Shown here: in pieces, positions 9,736-16,674 of the stretch
Layout of the letters: each line of letters opens with the position of its first letter
How positions within the stretch are numbered: the first letter of the stretch is position 1
Source: Planctomycetota bacterium
Lineage (GTDB): Bacteria; Planctomycetota; Planctomycetia; Gemmatales; Gemmataceae
Assembly (NCBI GenBank): GCA_016177925.1
Contig: JACOUH010000062.1
Span: 1 to 37,762 of the forward strand
Length of the DNA: 37,762 nucleotides
Reading direction: 5' to 3'
The notes under the pieces: model-generated
Databases searched by the model: none
What the model was told of the DNA's origin: nothing
What the model saw: the letters and a program-made list of their open reading frames with translations, nothing else
Made by a program: the position numbers and the translations under genes

Positions 9736-9822
9736 TTACTTGCGGTGCCGAATCCGCGACCGCATCCGCCGCTTCTTGCGTCCCACCTTTCGCCGGCCAC
9801 TGCCGCGACGGCGACTTCCCAT
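9736..9822 (-). CDS. 28-residue highly basic small protein
   Basis: Start ATG is at 9822-9820 and stop TAA at 9738-9736. The peptide is MGSRRRGSGRRKVGRKKRRM followed by RSRIRHRK; 16 of 28 residues are Arg or Lys. A very strong Shine-Dalgarno run (GAGGAGGAGG, about 9831-9840 on the minus strand) ends eight bases before the ATG, which argues for real translation. The composition resembles tiny ribosome-associated proteins such as the bTHX or AURKAIP1/COX24 type, and it may be one of these, but no family signature could be fixed by eye. It stands alone, convergent with the receptor gene and separated from it by repeat A. Confidence 0.65.
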   Translation of the reverse strand: MGSRRRGSGRRKVGRKKRRMRSRIRHRK

Positions 9823-10332
9823 ACCGTCCACCTCCTCCTCAATCTATCCCTGACGACTCTCTTTTCCCGCAGGCAAAAGGAGATTGTAGACGAGCCGGCG
9901 GCCACGGCAAGGGACTCTTGACGGTTCCGTTAGTCTTTTTTTCTTCGCGACAGACCCTTGCTCGCTCCACACCCCGTCCAAACGGTGCATTCCGGGCAGG
10001 CCGACACACATCTTCCAGAACGCCGATATTTTCCAATCGTTTCAGATTGCCAGCTTCCCGGTTTTCTGCAAGTGTATAGAGATTGAAGGAACAACGCCAC
10101 ACAGAGGACCTGCCGCAACACTCGGTCGGCAGAGTGTTTCGGGTCATGCGTGGATACGATTGTGCCGGTGATGCCGGTTACAAAACAGAGGAGGAGCGGA
10201 GAAAGAGCGGGCCCGGAGAGGGCGGGAAGGGCATTCGGGGTTGCCCGTGCCGTGTTCCGTCAGTATACTTTCCTTTTTTAACATCAACTGTTGCCGAGGC
10301 TGAACGAATTGGCCTGGCGGCGGATCTGTGTC
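9823..10332. other. Intergenic region between the divergent 28-residue ORF and the lipid cluster
   Basis: About 500 bases without a convincing gene and with lower GC than the surroundings. It should hold the promoter of the minus-strand small ORF (not pinpointed) and that of the plus-strand lipid cluster (see 10241-10269). No tRNA or recognisable structured RNA was found. Confidence 0.5.
10241..10269 (+). promoter_or_regulatory. Sigma70-type promoter of the lipid cluster
   Basis: TTGCCC (10241-10246) and TATACT (10264-10269) are separated by exactly 17 bases. Each hexamer differs from the housekeeping consensus at one or two positions. The site lies 63 bases before the ATG of the first dehydratase in an AT-richer patch, the expected position for the promoter of the operon. 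Confidence 0.55.
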
Positions 10333-10878
10333 ATGCGTTTTCACCTGGTCGACCGGATCGTGGAGGTGGTGCCCGGCAAGAGCCTGCGGGCGGTCAAGAA
10401 CCTGACCCTCGGCGAGGAGTATCTCGCGGACCACTTTCCGACCTTCCCGGTGATGCCCGGCGTGCTCATGTTGCAGGCGCTGGTCGAGTCGGCAGCCTGG
10501 CTGCTGCGTTTGAGCGAGGACTTCCATCACAGCGTCATCGTGCTGCGCGAGGCGAAGAACGTGAAGTATGGGACGTTCATGCAGCCCGGCAAGCAGATGA
10601 ACGTTGAGGTCGAGTTGGCGGGCCAGGACGGGACGATGGCAACGTTCAAGGGCAAGGGTGAGGTGGGGGGGGCGTCGACCGTTTCAGCCCGCTTCACGCT
10701 TGACCGCTACAACCTGCGTGACCGCAACCCGGCGTTCGCTGCCGCCGACGAGTGGATCGTTCAGCACCTGCGCGGTCTGGGTGCCGTGCTGACCCGGGGC
10801 CCCGAGCTAGCGCAGGGGCCCTCCCGCGCCAGCGGATCGGGCGTCGCGAAGGGTGGGCCCGAAGGAACGACACCATGA
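10333..10878 (+). CDS. FabZ-like 3-hydroxyacyl-ACP dehydratase, catalytic Glu replaced
   Basis: 181 residues with the hot-dog fold of 3-hydroxyacyl-ACP dehydratases. The ATG at 10333 was chosen because MRFHLVDRIVEV aligns with MRWIWIDTFLEF at the start of the second dehydratase in this cluster; a TTG at 10291 is unlikely. The active-site helix shows DHFPTFPVMPG with the conserved His at residue 34. The catalytic acid expected 14 residues later is Gln48 (MLQALVES) where FabZ enzymes have Glu. The paralog at 12380 keeps Glu48. The protein may therefore be a non-catalytic or altered subunit of a heterodimeric dehydratase. The tail (about 150-181) is low-complexity. Its TGA overlaps the next ATG as ATGA, so translation of the reductase is coupled. 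Confidence 0.85.
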   Translation: MRFHLVDRIVEVVPGKSLRAVKNLTLGEEYLADHFPTFPVMPGVLMLQALVESAAWLLRLSEDFHHSVIVLREAKNVKYGTFMQPGKQMNVEVELAGQDGTMATFKGKGEVGGASTVSARFTLDRYNLRDRNPAFAAADEWIVQHLRGLGAVLTRGPELAQGPSRASGSGVAKGGPEGTTP

Positions 10879-11636
10879 AGCTAAAGGATCAAGTGGCCCT
10901 GGTGACGGGCGGCAGCCGCGGGATCGGCCGGGGCATCGCTGTGGCCCTCGCCGCCGAGGGCGCTCGCGTCGGTGTCGTCTACCGCGGCAACCAGGCCGCC
11001 GCCGCCGAGGTCGTGCGGGCCATCACGGAGAAGGGTGGCGCTGCCATCCCCTTACAGGCCGACGTGACCGATCCTGCCGCGGCGAAGACCTGTGTCGACC
11101 GCGTCCGCCAGGAGTGGGGCCGCCTGGACATTCTGGTGAACAATGCTGGTGTGATCAATGATCGGTTGTTCATCCAGATGGAGCCGGACGACTGGAACAA
11201 GGTGCTGCTGACCAACCTGGGCGGCGTGTTCAACTTCTGCAAGGCGGTCGCGTACGACCCGATGATGAAACAGAGGAGCGGACGTATCATCAACGTGTCG
11301 AGCATCGCGGCGGAGCACGTCAACCTGGGGCAGACGAACTACGCCGCCAGCAAGGGAGCGATCAACGCGTTCACGCGGGCCCTTGCAGTCGAGTTGGCCA
11401 GCCGGGGCGTGACGGTCAACGCGATCGCTCCGGGCTTCATCGAAACGGACATGAGTGCCCCCGTCCGTAACAAGGCCGGCGACTTGATCAAGAAAATGAT
11501 CCCGATGCGCCGTCTCGGCCAGCCCGACGACATCGGCCAGGTGGCCGTCTTCCTCGCCAGCCCGGCCAGTGCCTACATCACCGGGCAGGTGATAGTCGTC
11601 GACGGTGGACTCAGCCTCGGCGCTGTCGCCGTGTGA
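10875..11636 (+). CDS. fabG: 3-oxoacyl-ACP reductase (FabG-like SDR)
   Basis: 253 residues of the short-chain dehydrogenase/reductase family. The cofactor loop is TGGSRGIGRG (about residues 11-20), NNAG is present near residue 90, and the catalytic triad is complete: Ser in NVSSIAAEH, then Tyr and Lys in YAASKGA. The C-terminal GFIETDM and VDGG segments are typical of FabG, which reduces 3-oxoacyl-ACP with NADPH. The start overlaps the dehydratase stop by four bases (ATGA). Position between a dehydratase and an acyl carrier protein supports a fatty-acid-type role over a general alcohol dehydrogenase. Whether this is the housekeeping FabG or a cluster-specific copy cannot be told from the window. 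Confidence 0.9.
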   Translation: MKLKDQVALVTGGSRGIGRGIAVALAAEGARVGVVYRGNQAAAAEVVRAITEKGGAAIPLQADVTDPAAAKTCVDRVRQEWGRLDILVNNAGVINDRLFIQMEPDDWNKVLLTNLGGVFNFCKAVAYDPMMKQRSGRIINVSSIAAEHVNLGQTNYAASKGAINAFTRALAVELASRGVTVNAIAPGFIETDMSAPVRNKAGDLIKKMIPMRRLGQPDDIGQVAVFLASPASAYITGQVIVVDGGLSLGAVAV

Positions 11637-11791
11637 GGGACTCGGTAAGATAGATGCGTCGCGGCAAGCGGCGTGATCTGCGAAGATAAGATGAAACGTG
11701 GAAGCCGCGACGCGCATCGTAAGGAAACGGCCGTTCAGGCGGAATAGTAGGTTGCCCCGGCGTGACCGGGGTGGTTTCGCCGGCCCCGAGT

Positions 11792-11834
11792 AGGTGCCGC
11801 GCGACCCGCTGGCGCGGGTGCCCCGGCGGCACCT
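11792..11834. repeat. Long hairpin between fabG and the acyl carrier protein gene
   Basis: AGGTGCCGC (11792-11800) pairs with GCGGCACCT (11826-11834), with an inner stem ACCCGC/GCGGGT (11804-11819) stacked inside. A second palindrome, CCCCGG-cgtga-CCGGGG, lies just upstream. The 256-base gap 11637-11892 otherwise holds nothing recognisable. The hairpin may terminate, attenuate or process the transcript, lowering or raising the level of the carrier protein relative to the reductase. Confidence 0.55.
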
Positions 11835-11892
11835 GTCCAGTTCGGCTCGCCGGACCTACGGGGGCGGCGTTCAATGCGAGGAGTGAAGGGCC

Positions 11893-12291
11893 ATGCCGAC
11901 GCAGGAAGAAATCTACTCGAAGGTGTCCGCGACGCTCGTCGAGGCGCTCAACGTGGACGAGGACGAGATCACGCCAGAGTCCACCCTGCAGGGCGACCTG
12001 GGCGCCGAGTCGATCGACTTCCTCGACATCGTCTTCCGCCTGGAGCGCGAGTTCGGGATCAAGATCCCGCGCGGCGAGTTGTTCCCCGAGTCGATCTTCC
12101 AGGGCGACCCGGAGTTCGTGCAGGACGGCCGCGTCACCGAGAAGGGACTGGCCGAACTGAAGGCACGGATGCCCTTCGCCGACATGGAGCAGTTCGAGCA
12201 GAACCCCGAGGTGAGCCACATCAGCGACCTGTTCACGGTTGACCTGATCACGCGCTACATCCAGGGCAAGCTCGAGACGAGCAAGAACTGA
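11893..12291 (+). CDS. Acyl carrier protein, extended form
   Basis: 132 residues, against about 78 for a standard ACP. The phosphopantetheine site is GAESIDFLD with the attachment Ser at residue 40; the common DSL is replaced by ESI. Helix I (EEIYSKVSATLVEAL) and helix II (IDFLDIVFRLEREFGI) are normal. About 45 extra residues follow helix II (roughly 60-108, with GRVTEKGLAELKARMPF) before the last helix (ITRYIQGKL). The protein presumably carries the growing acyl chain for the surrounding ketosynthases, dehydratases and reductase. A Ser at the canonical position makes it very likely to be modified. The insert could be a docking surface for the heteromeric partners. Confidence 0.88.
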   Translation: MPTQEEIYSKVSATLVEALNVDEDEITPESTLQGDLGAESIDFLDIVFRLEREFGIKIPRGELFPESIFQGDPEFVQDGRVTEKGLAELKARMPFADMEQFEQNPEVSHISDLFTVDLITRYIQGKLETSKN

Positions 12292-12306
12292 GTTGCCGCT
12301 GACTGA

Positions 12307-12362
12307 TTAGCCCGACGCGCCAGCGAGGGTTTCCTTCAAGCCTCGCTGGCGCGTCGGGCTAA
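12307..12362. repeat. Palindromic repeat family A, copy 2 (perfect)
   Basis: TTAGCCCGACGCGCCAGCGA plus GG forms perfect 22-bp arms (12307-12328 and 12341-12362) around a 12-base loop. It sits between the acyl carrier protein and the second dehydratase, 18 bases before the latter's ATG. Confidence 0.9.
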
Positions 12363-12379
12363 GGGACGGGCCGACCCGC

Positions 12380-12877
12380 ATGCGATGGATCTGGATCGAT
12401 ACGTTCTTGGAGTTTCACAGCGGCAAGTCGGCCCGGGCGGTGAAGAACCTGAGCCTGGCGGAAGACTACTTCGCGGAGCACTTTCCCGGCTACCCGGTGA
12501 TGCCGGGCCCCCTCATCCTGGAGGGGCTGGCGCAGACCGGCGGTATCCTGGTCGGTGAGGCCAACGACTTCCGCGAGAAGGTCGTCCTGGCGAAGATCCC
12601 GACGGCTCGCTTCCACCGCGAGGTGCTGGCCGGCGAGCAGATGACTTACGCGGTCGACATTCTCACCCTTCGCGCCGAGGGGGCCTCCGTTGCCGGGAAG
12701 GTCTTCGTCGGCGAGGAGTTGGTGGCCGAGGCCGAGATCTTTTTTGCGCATCTCGACCAGGCGCGGTCGCAGCAGATCTTCGGCGATCACAACTTCGTCT
12801 TCAGCGGTGAGCTGAAGCATCTCCTTGGGCTGGCCCGAGCCCAGGCAACACCAGCCCGAAGCGCAAGCGAGGGTTGA
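12380..12877 (+). CDS. fabZ: FabZ-like 3-hydroxyacyl-ACP dehydratase, intact active site
   Basis: 165 residues, hot-dog fold. HFPGYPVMPG carries catalytic His34, and ILEGLAQTGG carries Glu48, the 14-residue spacing seen in FabZ. The protein is thus the competent partner of the Glu-to-Gln paralog at 10333. It should dehydrate 3-hydroxyacyl-ACP to trans-2-enoyl-ACP. The last residues, ending PARSASEG, are encoded by a half-copy of repeat family A (12853-12873), so the natural tail was replaced or extended by repeat sequence. The gene is 21 bases ahead of the first ketosynthase. Confidence 0.9.
   Translation: MRWIWIDTFLEFHSGKSARAVKNLSLAEDYFAEHFPGYPVMPGPLILEGLAQTGGILVGEANDFREKVVLAKIPTARFHREVLAGEQMTYAVDILTLRAEGASVAGKVFVGEELVAEAEIFFAHLDQARSQQIFGDHNFVFSGELKHLLGLARAQATPARSASEG
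12853..12873. repeat. Half-copy of repeat family A inside a coding tail
   Basis: AGCCCGAAGCGCAAGCGAGG matches one arm of family A and encodes the last residues (ARSASEG) of the dehydratase. The opposite arm is absent. Confidence 0.75.
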
Positions 12878-12898
12878 CGGTGCCCGTGAAGGTGCAAC

Positions 12899-14197
12899 AT
12901 GGCTGCGTCCTCCCGTCGCACGGTGATCAGCGGCATCGGCACGCTTAACGCCCTGGGGCAGAACGCGGCGTCCGTGTGGGACGGTTTCCTTCAGGGGCGC
13001 AGCGGCATCCGGGCCATTCGCAACTTCGACGCTTCTGGTCTTCCCGTCCGCATCGCCGGTGAGGTCCCCGGTTTCGACGCCAAGAACTTCGTTGAGAAGA
13101 AGGAACGCAAGAGCCTGCGGATGATGGCTCGCACTATCGAGTTTGCGGTGGCCGCTGCCCAGCTGGCGCTGACGGACGGGGCCGTCGATAAGTCCAAACT
13201 CGATCGCACTCGCTTCGGCGTCGAGTGCGGCTCAGGCCTGATCGCGATGGAGTTGCCGGAGGTCGCCGACGCCTCGGCGGCCAGCACCAACGGCCAGGTC
13301 GAACAGGTCGACCTGCTGAAGTGGGGCAGCGAGGGCATCCCGACCATCGAGCCGTTGTGGATGCTTAAGTACCTGCCCAACATGCTCGCCTGTCATGTCT
13401 CGATCCTGCACGATGCCCAGGGGCCGAACAACACGATCACCGAAAGCGACGTGGCGAGTCTGCTGGCCCTCGGCGAGGCGTGCCGCATCCTTGAGCGCGA
13501 CGCGGCCGACTTCTTCCTCGTCGGCGGGGCGGAGAGCAAGATCAACCCGCTGAGCATGGTGCGGCAGTGCCTGTTCGAGCCGCTGTCGCACCGCAACGAC
13601 GACCCGGAGAAGGCATGCCGTCCCTTCGACCGCCGGCGCGATGGCCTGGTGCTCGGCGAGGGCGGGACGGTCCTGGTCGTGGAAGACCTCGAGCACGCCC
13701 GGCGACGCGGCGCCCGCATCTACGCGGAGGTCGCCGGCTTCGGCGCTTCCTTCGACGCTGATCGCGTCGGGCACGGGCTGGCACGGGCTGTGCAGGTTGC
13801 TCTGAACGAGGCCGGCATCGGCCCGAAGGAAGTCGACCACGTCAACGCGCACGGCCTTGGCTCGATCGACAGCGACGCCTGGGAGGCGCGCGGCCTGGCG
13901 GAGGTCTTCGGTGCCTGTTCACCGCCGGTGCCGGTCTTTGCCGCCAAGAGTGCGATCGGGAACCTGGGCTCCGGCGGCGGCCTCAGCGAGCTGGCGGTCA
14001 GCCTGCTGGCGCTGAAGCACGGCGTTCTGCCTGGGACGCTCAATTACGAGGAGCCCGACCCGGCGTGTCCGGTGTCGGTTCACACCGGCGCTCCGCGGCC
14101 GGTGACGAAGCTGCACGCGGTGAAGGTCGGCTTCACGCAGATGGGGCAGTGCGCCGCCGTCGTCGTCCGGCGCTGGGATGGCGAACGGCCGGCGTAA
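12899..14197 (+). CDS. Ketosynthase-like subunit with degenerate active site (KS-beta / chain-length-factor type)
   Basis: 432 residues with the full thiolase fold of FabF-type 3-oxoacyl-ACP synthases (TVISGIGTLNALG at the N-terminus). The catalytic residues are changed. In GPNNTITESD the nucleophile position is Asp184 instead of Cys. The first active-site His is kept (NAHGLGS, H318). The second is Asn355 (KSAIGNLG) where the adjacent paralog has His. Loss of Cys beside an intact ketosynthase is the signature of KS-beta or chain-length-factor subunits in aromatic polyketide and aryl-polyene systems, where Cys is often Gln. The inference is a heterodimer with the protein at 14283 that sets chain length or chain type. 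The last codons and TAA lie inside a palindromic repeat (14183-14207). Confidence 0.88.
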   Translation: MAASSRRTVISGIGTLNALGQNAASVWDGFLQGRSGIRAIRNFDASGLPVRIAGEVPGFDAKNFVEKKERKSLRMMARTIEFAVAAAQLALTDGAVDKSKLDRTRFGVECGSGLIAMELPEVADASAASTNGQVEQVDLLKWGSEGIPTIEPLWMLKYLPNMLACHVSILHDAQGPNNTITESDVASLLALGEACRILERDAADFFLVGGAESKINPLSMVRQCLFEPLSHRNDDPEKACRPFDRRRDGLVLGEGGTVLVVEDLEHARRRGARIYAEVAGFGASFDADRVGHGLARAVQVALNEAGIGPKEVDHVNAHGLGSIDSDAWEARGLAEVFGACSPPVPVFAAKSAIGNLGSGGGLSELAVSLLALKHGVLPGTLNYEEPDPACPVSVHTGAPRPVTKLHAVKVGFTQMGQCAAVVVRRWDGERPA

Positions 14198-14262
14198 GCC
14201 GGCTGGTACTGCATTCAGCCAGCGGTTTGGTTGCGCACCAGCCGGCTTTACGCCGGCCGTTC
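14183..14262. repeat. Palindromic repeat family E between the two ketosynthases
   Basis: GAACGGCCGGCGTAAGCCGG plus CTGGT (14183-14207) is mirrored by the inverted copy at 14237-14262 with one extra base. The left arm supplies the last codons and the TAA stop of the upstream ketosynthase. Confidence 0.8.
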
Positions 14263-14282
14263 GCCCAGCAACAGGGGTTTGC

Positions 14283-15569
14283 ATGCGTCGACGTGTCGTC
14301 ATCACCGGGATGGGCGCCATCACCCCGCTGGGGCACAGCGTCCAATCGATGTTCGAGGCTCAACTCGCCGGCAAAAGCGGGGTCGCCCCGATCCGTCGCT
14401 TCAACGCGACCGCGTTCCCGACCAGCTTTGCCGCCGAGGTCAAGGACTTCGAGTTGGCCCGCTTCGTCTCCGGTGCCGAACGCTGGGCCAACTCCGGCGT
14501 CAACAGTCAGTTCGCCGCCGCCGCTGCCCAGCAGGCGCTGGCTGATGCCGGGGTGCTCGAGGACGGTCGCGTCGATCGCACGCGCTTCGGTATCTACCTT
14601 GGCTCCGGCGAGGGCATCCAGGATTTCCCCAACCTGATCGCGCTGATCGCCCAGGCGTGGCGGCGCGAGGGTCGCAAGTTCGACGCCGCCACTTTCACGC
14701 GCAACGCCCTCCAGTCTTTCCACGCCGGCCACGAGTCGGAGCAGGAGTTGCACACCACCGCCGGGCACCTCGGCGCTCACTTCGGCCTGGAGGGACCCAA
14801 CTACAACTGCCTGACCGCCTGTGCGGCGTCGGCGCAGGCCACCGGCGAAGCGATGGAGATGATCCGCCACGGCGACGTCGACCTGATGCTCGCCGGCGGC
14901 TCGCACAGCATGATTCACCCGCTCGGCGTGACCGGCTTCAACAGGCTGACCGCTCTGTCGACACGCAACGACGCCCCGCAGAAGGCGTCACGGCCGTTCG
15001 ACCTGCACCGCGACGGCTTCGTCCTTGGCGAGGGTGCCGGTATGCTCGTGCTGGAGGAGTACGAGCACGCCCGTCGCCGCGGGGCCACCATCTACGCCGA
15101 GCTGACCGGCTACGGTTCGACGGCCGACGCGTTCCGCGTCACCGACAGCCATCCCGATGGCCGCGGCGCCATCGCCTGCGTCGAGGCCGCCCTGAAGGAC
15201 AGCGGACTGCCTCGCGACCAGATCGGTTACATCAACGCCCACGGCACCAGCACCAAGGTGAACGACCTGGTCGAGACGATTGCGATCAAGAAAGTCTTCG
15301 GCGAGGGCGCCTACCAGGTGCCCATCAGCAGCAGCAAGAGCATGCTGGGCCACCTGATCGCCGCCGCAGGTGCGGTCGAACTGATCACCTGCGTGATGGC
15401 GCTGCGCCGCGGCGTGCTGCCGCCGACGATCAACTACGAGACGCCCGACCCGGAGTGCGACCTCGACTACATCCCGAACCAGGCCCGCGAGAAGCGCATC
15501 CGGCACGCCTTGAGCAACAGCTTCGGCTTCGGGGGGCAGAACATTTCCTTGATCGTGAGTCTCCTTTGA
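14283..15569 (+). CDS. 3-oxoacyl-ACP synthase (FabF/KS-alpha type), intact
   Basis: 428 residues from ATG 14283 (RRRVVITGMGAITPLG), the natural N-terminus of FabF enzymes; the longer frame upstream is repeat sequence. All catalytic residues are present: Cys180 in LTACAAS, His320 in NAHGTST and His357 in KSMLGHL, with Lys352 before it. It should carry out decarboxylative Claisen condensation of acyl thioester with malonyl-ACP. It is the competent partner of the degenerate ketosynthase directly upstream, separated only by the family E palindrome. Close relatives exist in type II fatty acid, aryl-polyene and aromatic polyketide sets; the product here is not predictable from sequence. Confidence 0.92.
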   Translation: MRRRVVITGMGAITPLGHSVQSMFEAQLAGKSGVAPIRRFNATAFPTSFAAEVKDFELARFVSGAERWANSGVNSQFAAAAAQQALADAGVLEDGRVDRTRFGIYLGSGEGIQDFPNLIALIAQAWRREGRKFDAATFTRNALQSFHAGHESEQELHTTAGHLGAHFGLEGPNYNCLTACAASAQATGEAMEMIRHGDVDLMLAGGSHSMIHPLGVTGFNRLTALSTRNDAPQKASRPFDLHRDGFVLGEGAGMLVLEEYEHARRRGATIYAELTGYGSTADAFRVTDSHPDGRGAIACVEAALKDSGLPRDQIGYINAHGTSTKVNDLVETIAIKKVFGEGAYQVPISSSKSMLGHLIAAAGAVELITCVMALRRGVLPPTINYETPDPECDLDYIPNQAREKRIRHALSNSFGFGGQNISLIVSLL

Positions 15570-15643
15570 GTCGTCGGCGCTTTTCGACTCCTGCCGCACA
15601 AGGCGGTAGGGGTCGAGCGGCTGATTGCTGAAAACCGACAACC

Positions 15644-16648
15644 ATGCTCCTCTTCTGGATCGGCCTGTTGTTGATGCTCAGCGTGCCGATGATGGTCGGT
15701 GCCTGGCTCATTGGTCTGCACTTCTATCTGCGCTGGACCTATCTCGACTACATGGTGCGGATCTTTCAGGAGAAGCCGCTGTTCATCGTGCCGCGCGGCC
15801 AGCCGGTACACGAGGCTGAGGACATCGACTTCTCGACCGCCGACGGGCTGACCCTGAAGGGCTGTTACCTGAAGACGCCGGGGCGGCGCAAGGGCGTGAT
15901 CCTGTTCGGCGTCGAGTTCGGCTCCAACCGCTGGTCGTGCGTGCAATACTGCCAGCACCTCGTTGACGCTGGCTATGACGTCTTTGCGTTCGAGTTGCGC
16001 AACCAGGGCGACAGCGACCACCTGGAAGGCTACGAACCGCTCCAGTGGGTGACCGATTACGAAGTGGAGGACGCGCGCGCGGCGCTGCGTTACCTGAAGG
16101 CTCGCCCTGATGCCGACCCGCGCGGCGTGGGGTTGTTCGGCATCAGCAAGGGCGCCGGAGCGGGGCTGCTCGCCGCTGCCTCTGATCCTTACGTCCGCTG
16201 CTTCGTCACCGACGGGGTCTTCGCCACCTACACGGTCCTGGTGCCGTACATGCGACACTGGTTCAGGATCTACAATAGCCGCTACGCCATCCAGGGCCTG
16301 TTGCCGTCGTGGTACTATGGGCAGGTCGGCCTGGTCGGGCTGCACCGCATTGAGAAGCAACGGAAGTGCCACTTTCCGCACCTGGAAAGATCAGTCGTTC
16401 GGCTGGCCGGCCGGCCACTGCTGATGATCCACGGCGAGGCGGACACGTACATCAAGCCGGAGATGGCGCGGGCGCTGTTCGAGCGGGCTCGCGAGCCGAA
16501 GGAGTTCTGGCTCGTCGAGGGCGCCAAGCACAACCAGGCCCTCCAGGTCGCCGGCGTCGAGTACGAGCGGCGTGTGCGTGAGTTCTTCGACACCCATCTC
16601 GCCGACCCCGAGGCGGACCAGCCCGAAACGAGAGCCAGGACGGCCTGA
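15644..16648 (+). CDS. Membrane-anchored alpha/beta hydrolase
   Basis: 334 residues with an N-terminal hydrophobic anchor (about residues 2-27, LLFWIGLLLMLSVPMMVGAW). The alpha/beta hydrolase core has nucleophile elbow GISKGAG with Ser168, acid Asp267 in GEADTYI and His296 in AKHNQ, a complete triad. It lies 74 bases after the ketosynthase and 26 bases before the GH3-family gene, so it is probably in the same transcript. A thioesterase or acyltransferase that releases or transfers the cluster product at the membrane is a reasonable inference. A generic esterase or peptidase cannot be excluded. Confidence 0.82.
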   Translation: MLLFWIGLLLMLSVPMMVGAWLIGLHFYLRWTYLDYMVRIFQEKPLFIVPRGQPVHEAEDIDFSTADGLTLKGCYLKTPGRRKGVILFGVEFGSNRWSCVQYCQHLVDAGYDVFAFELRNQGDSDHLEGYEPLQWVTDYEVEDARAALRYLKARPDADPRGVGLFGISKGAGAGLLAAASDPYVRCFVTDGVFATYTVLVPYMRHWFRIYNSRYAIQGLLPSWYYGQVGLVGLHRIEKQRKCHFPHLERSVVRLAGRPLLMIHGEADTYIKPEMARALFERAREPKEFWLVEGAKHNQALQVAGVEYERRVREFFDTHLADPEADQPETRARTA

Positions 16649-16674
16649 CCCCTGACTCTGACCCCCGAGCAACC

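Noticed and set aside
9839-10147. Possible 102-residue minus-strand gene in the intergenic region
   Set aside because: No ribosome site, no domain, and codon use unlike the neighbours.
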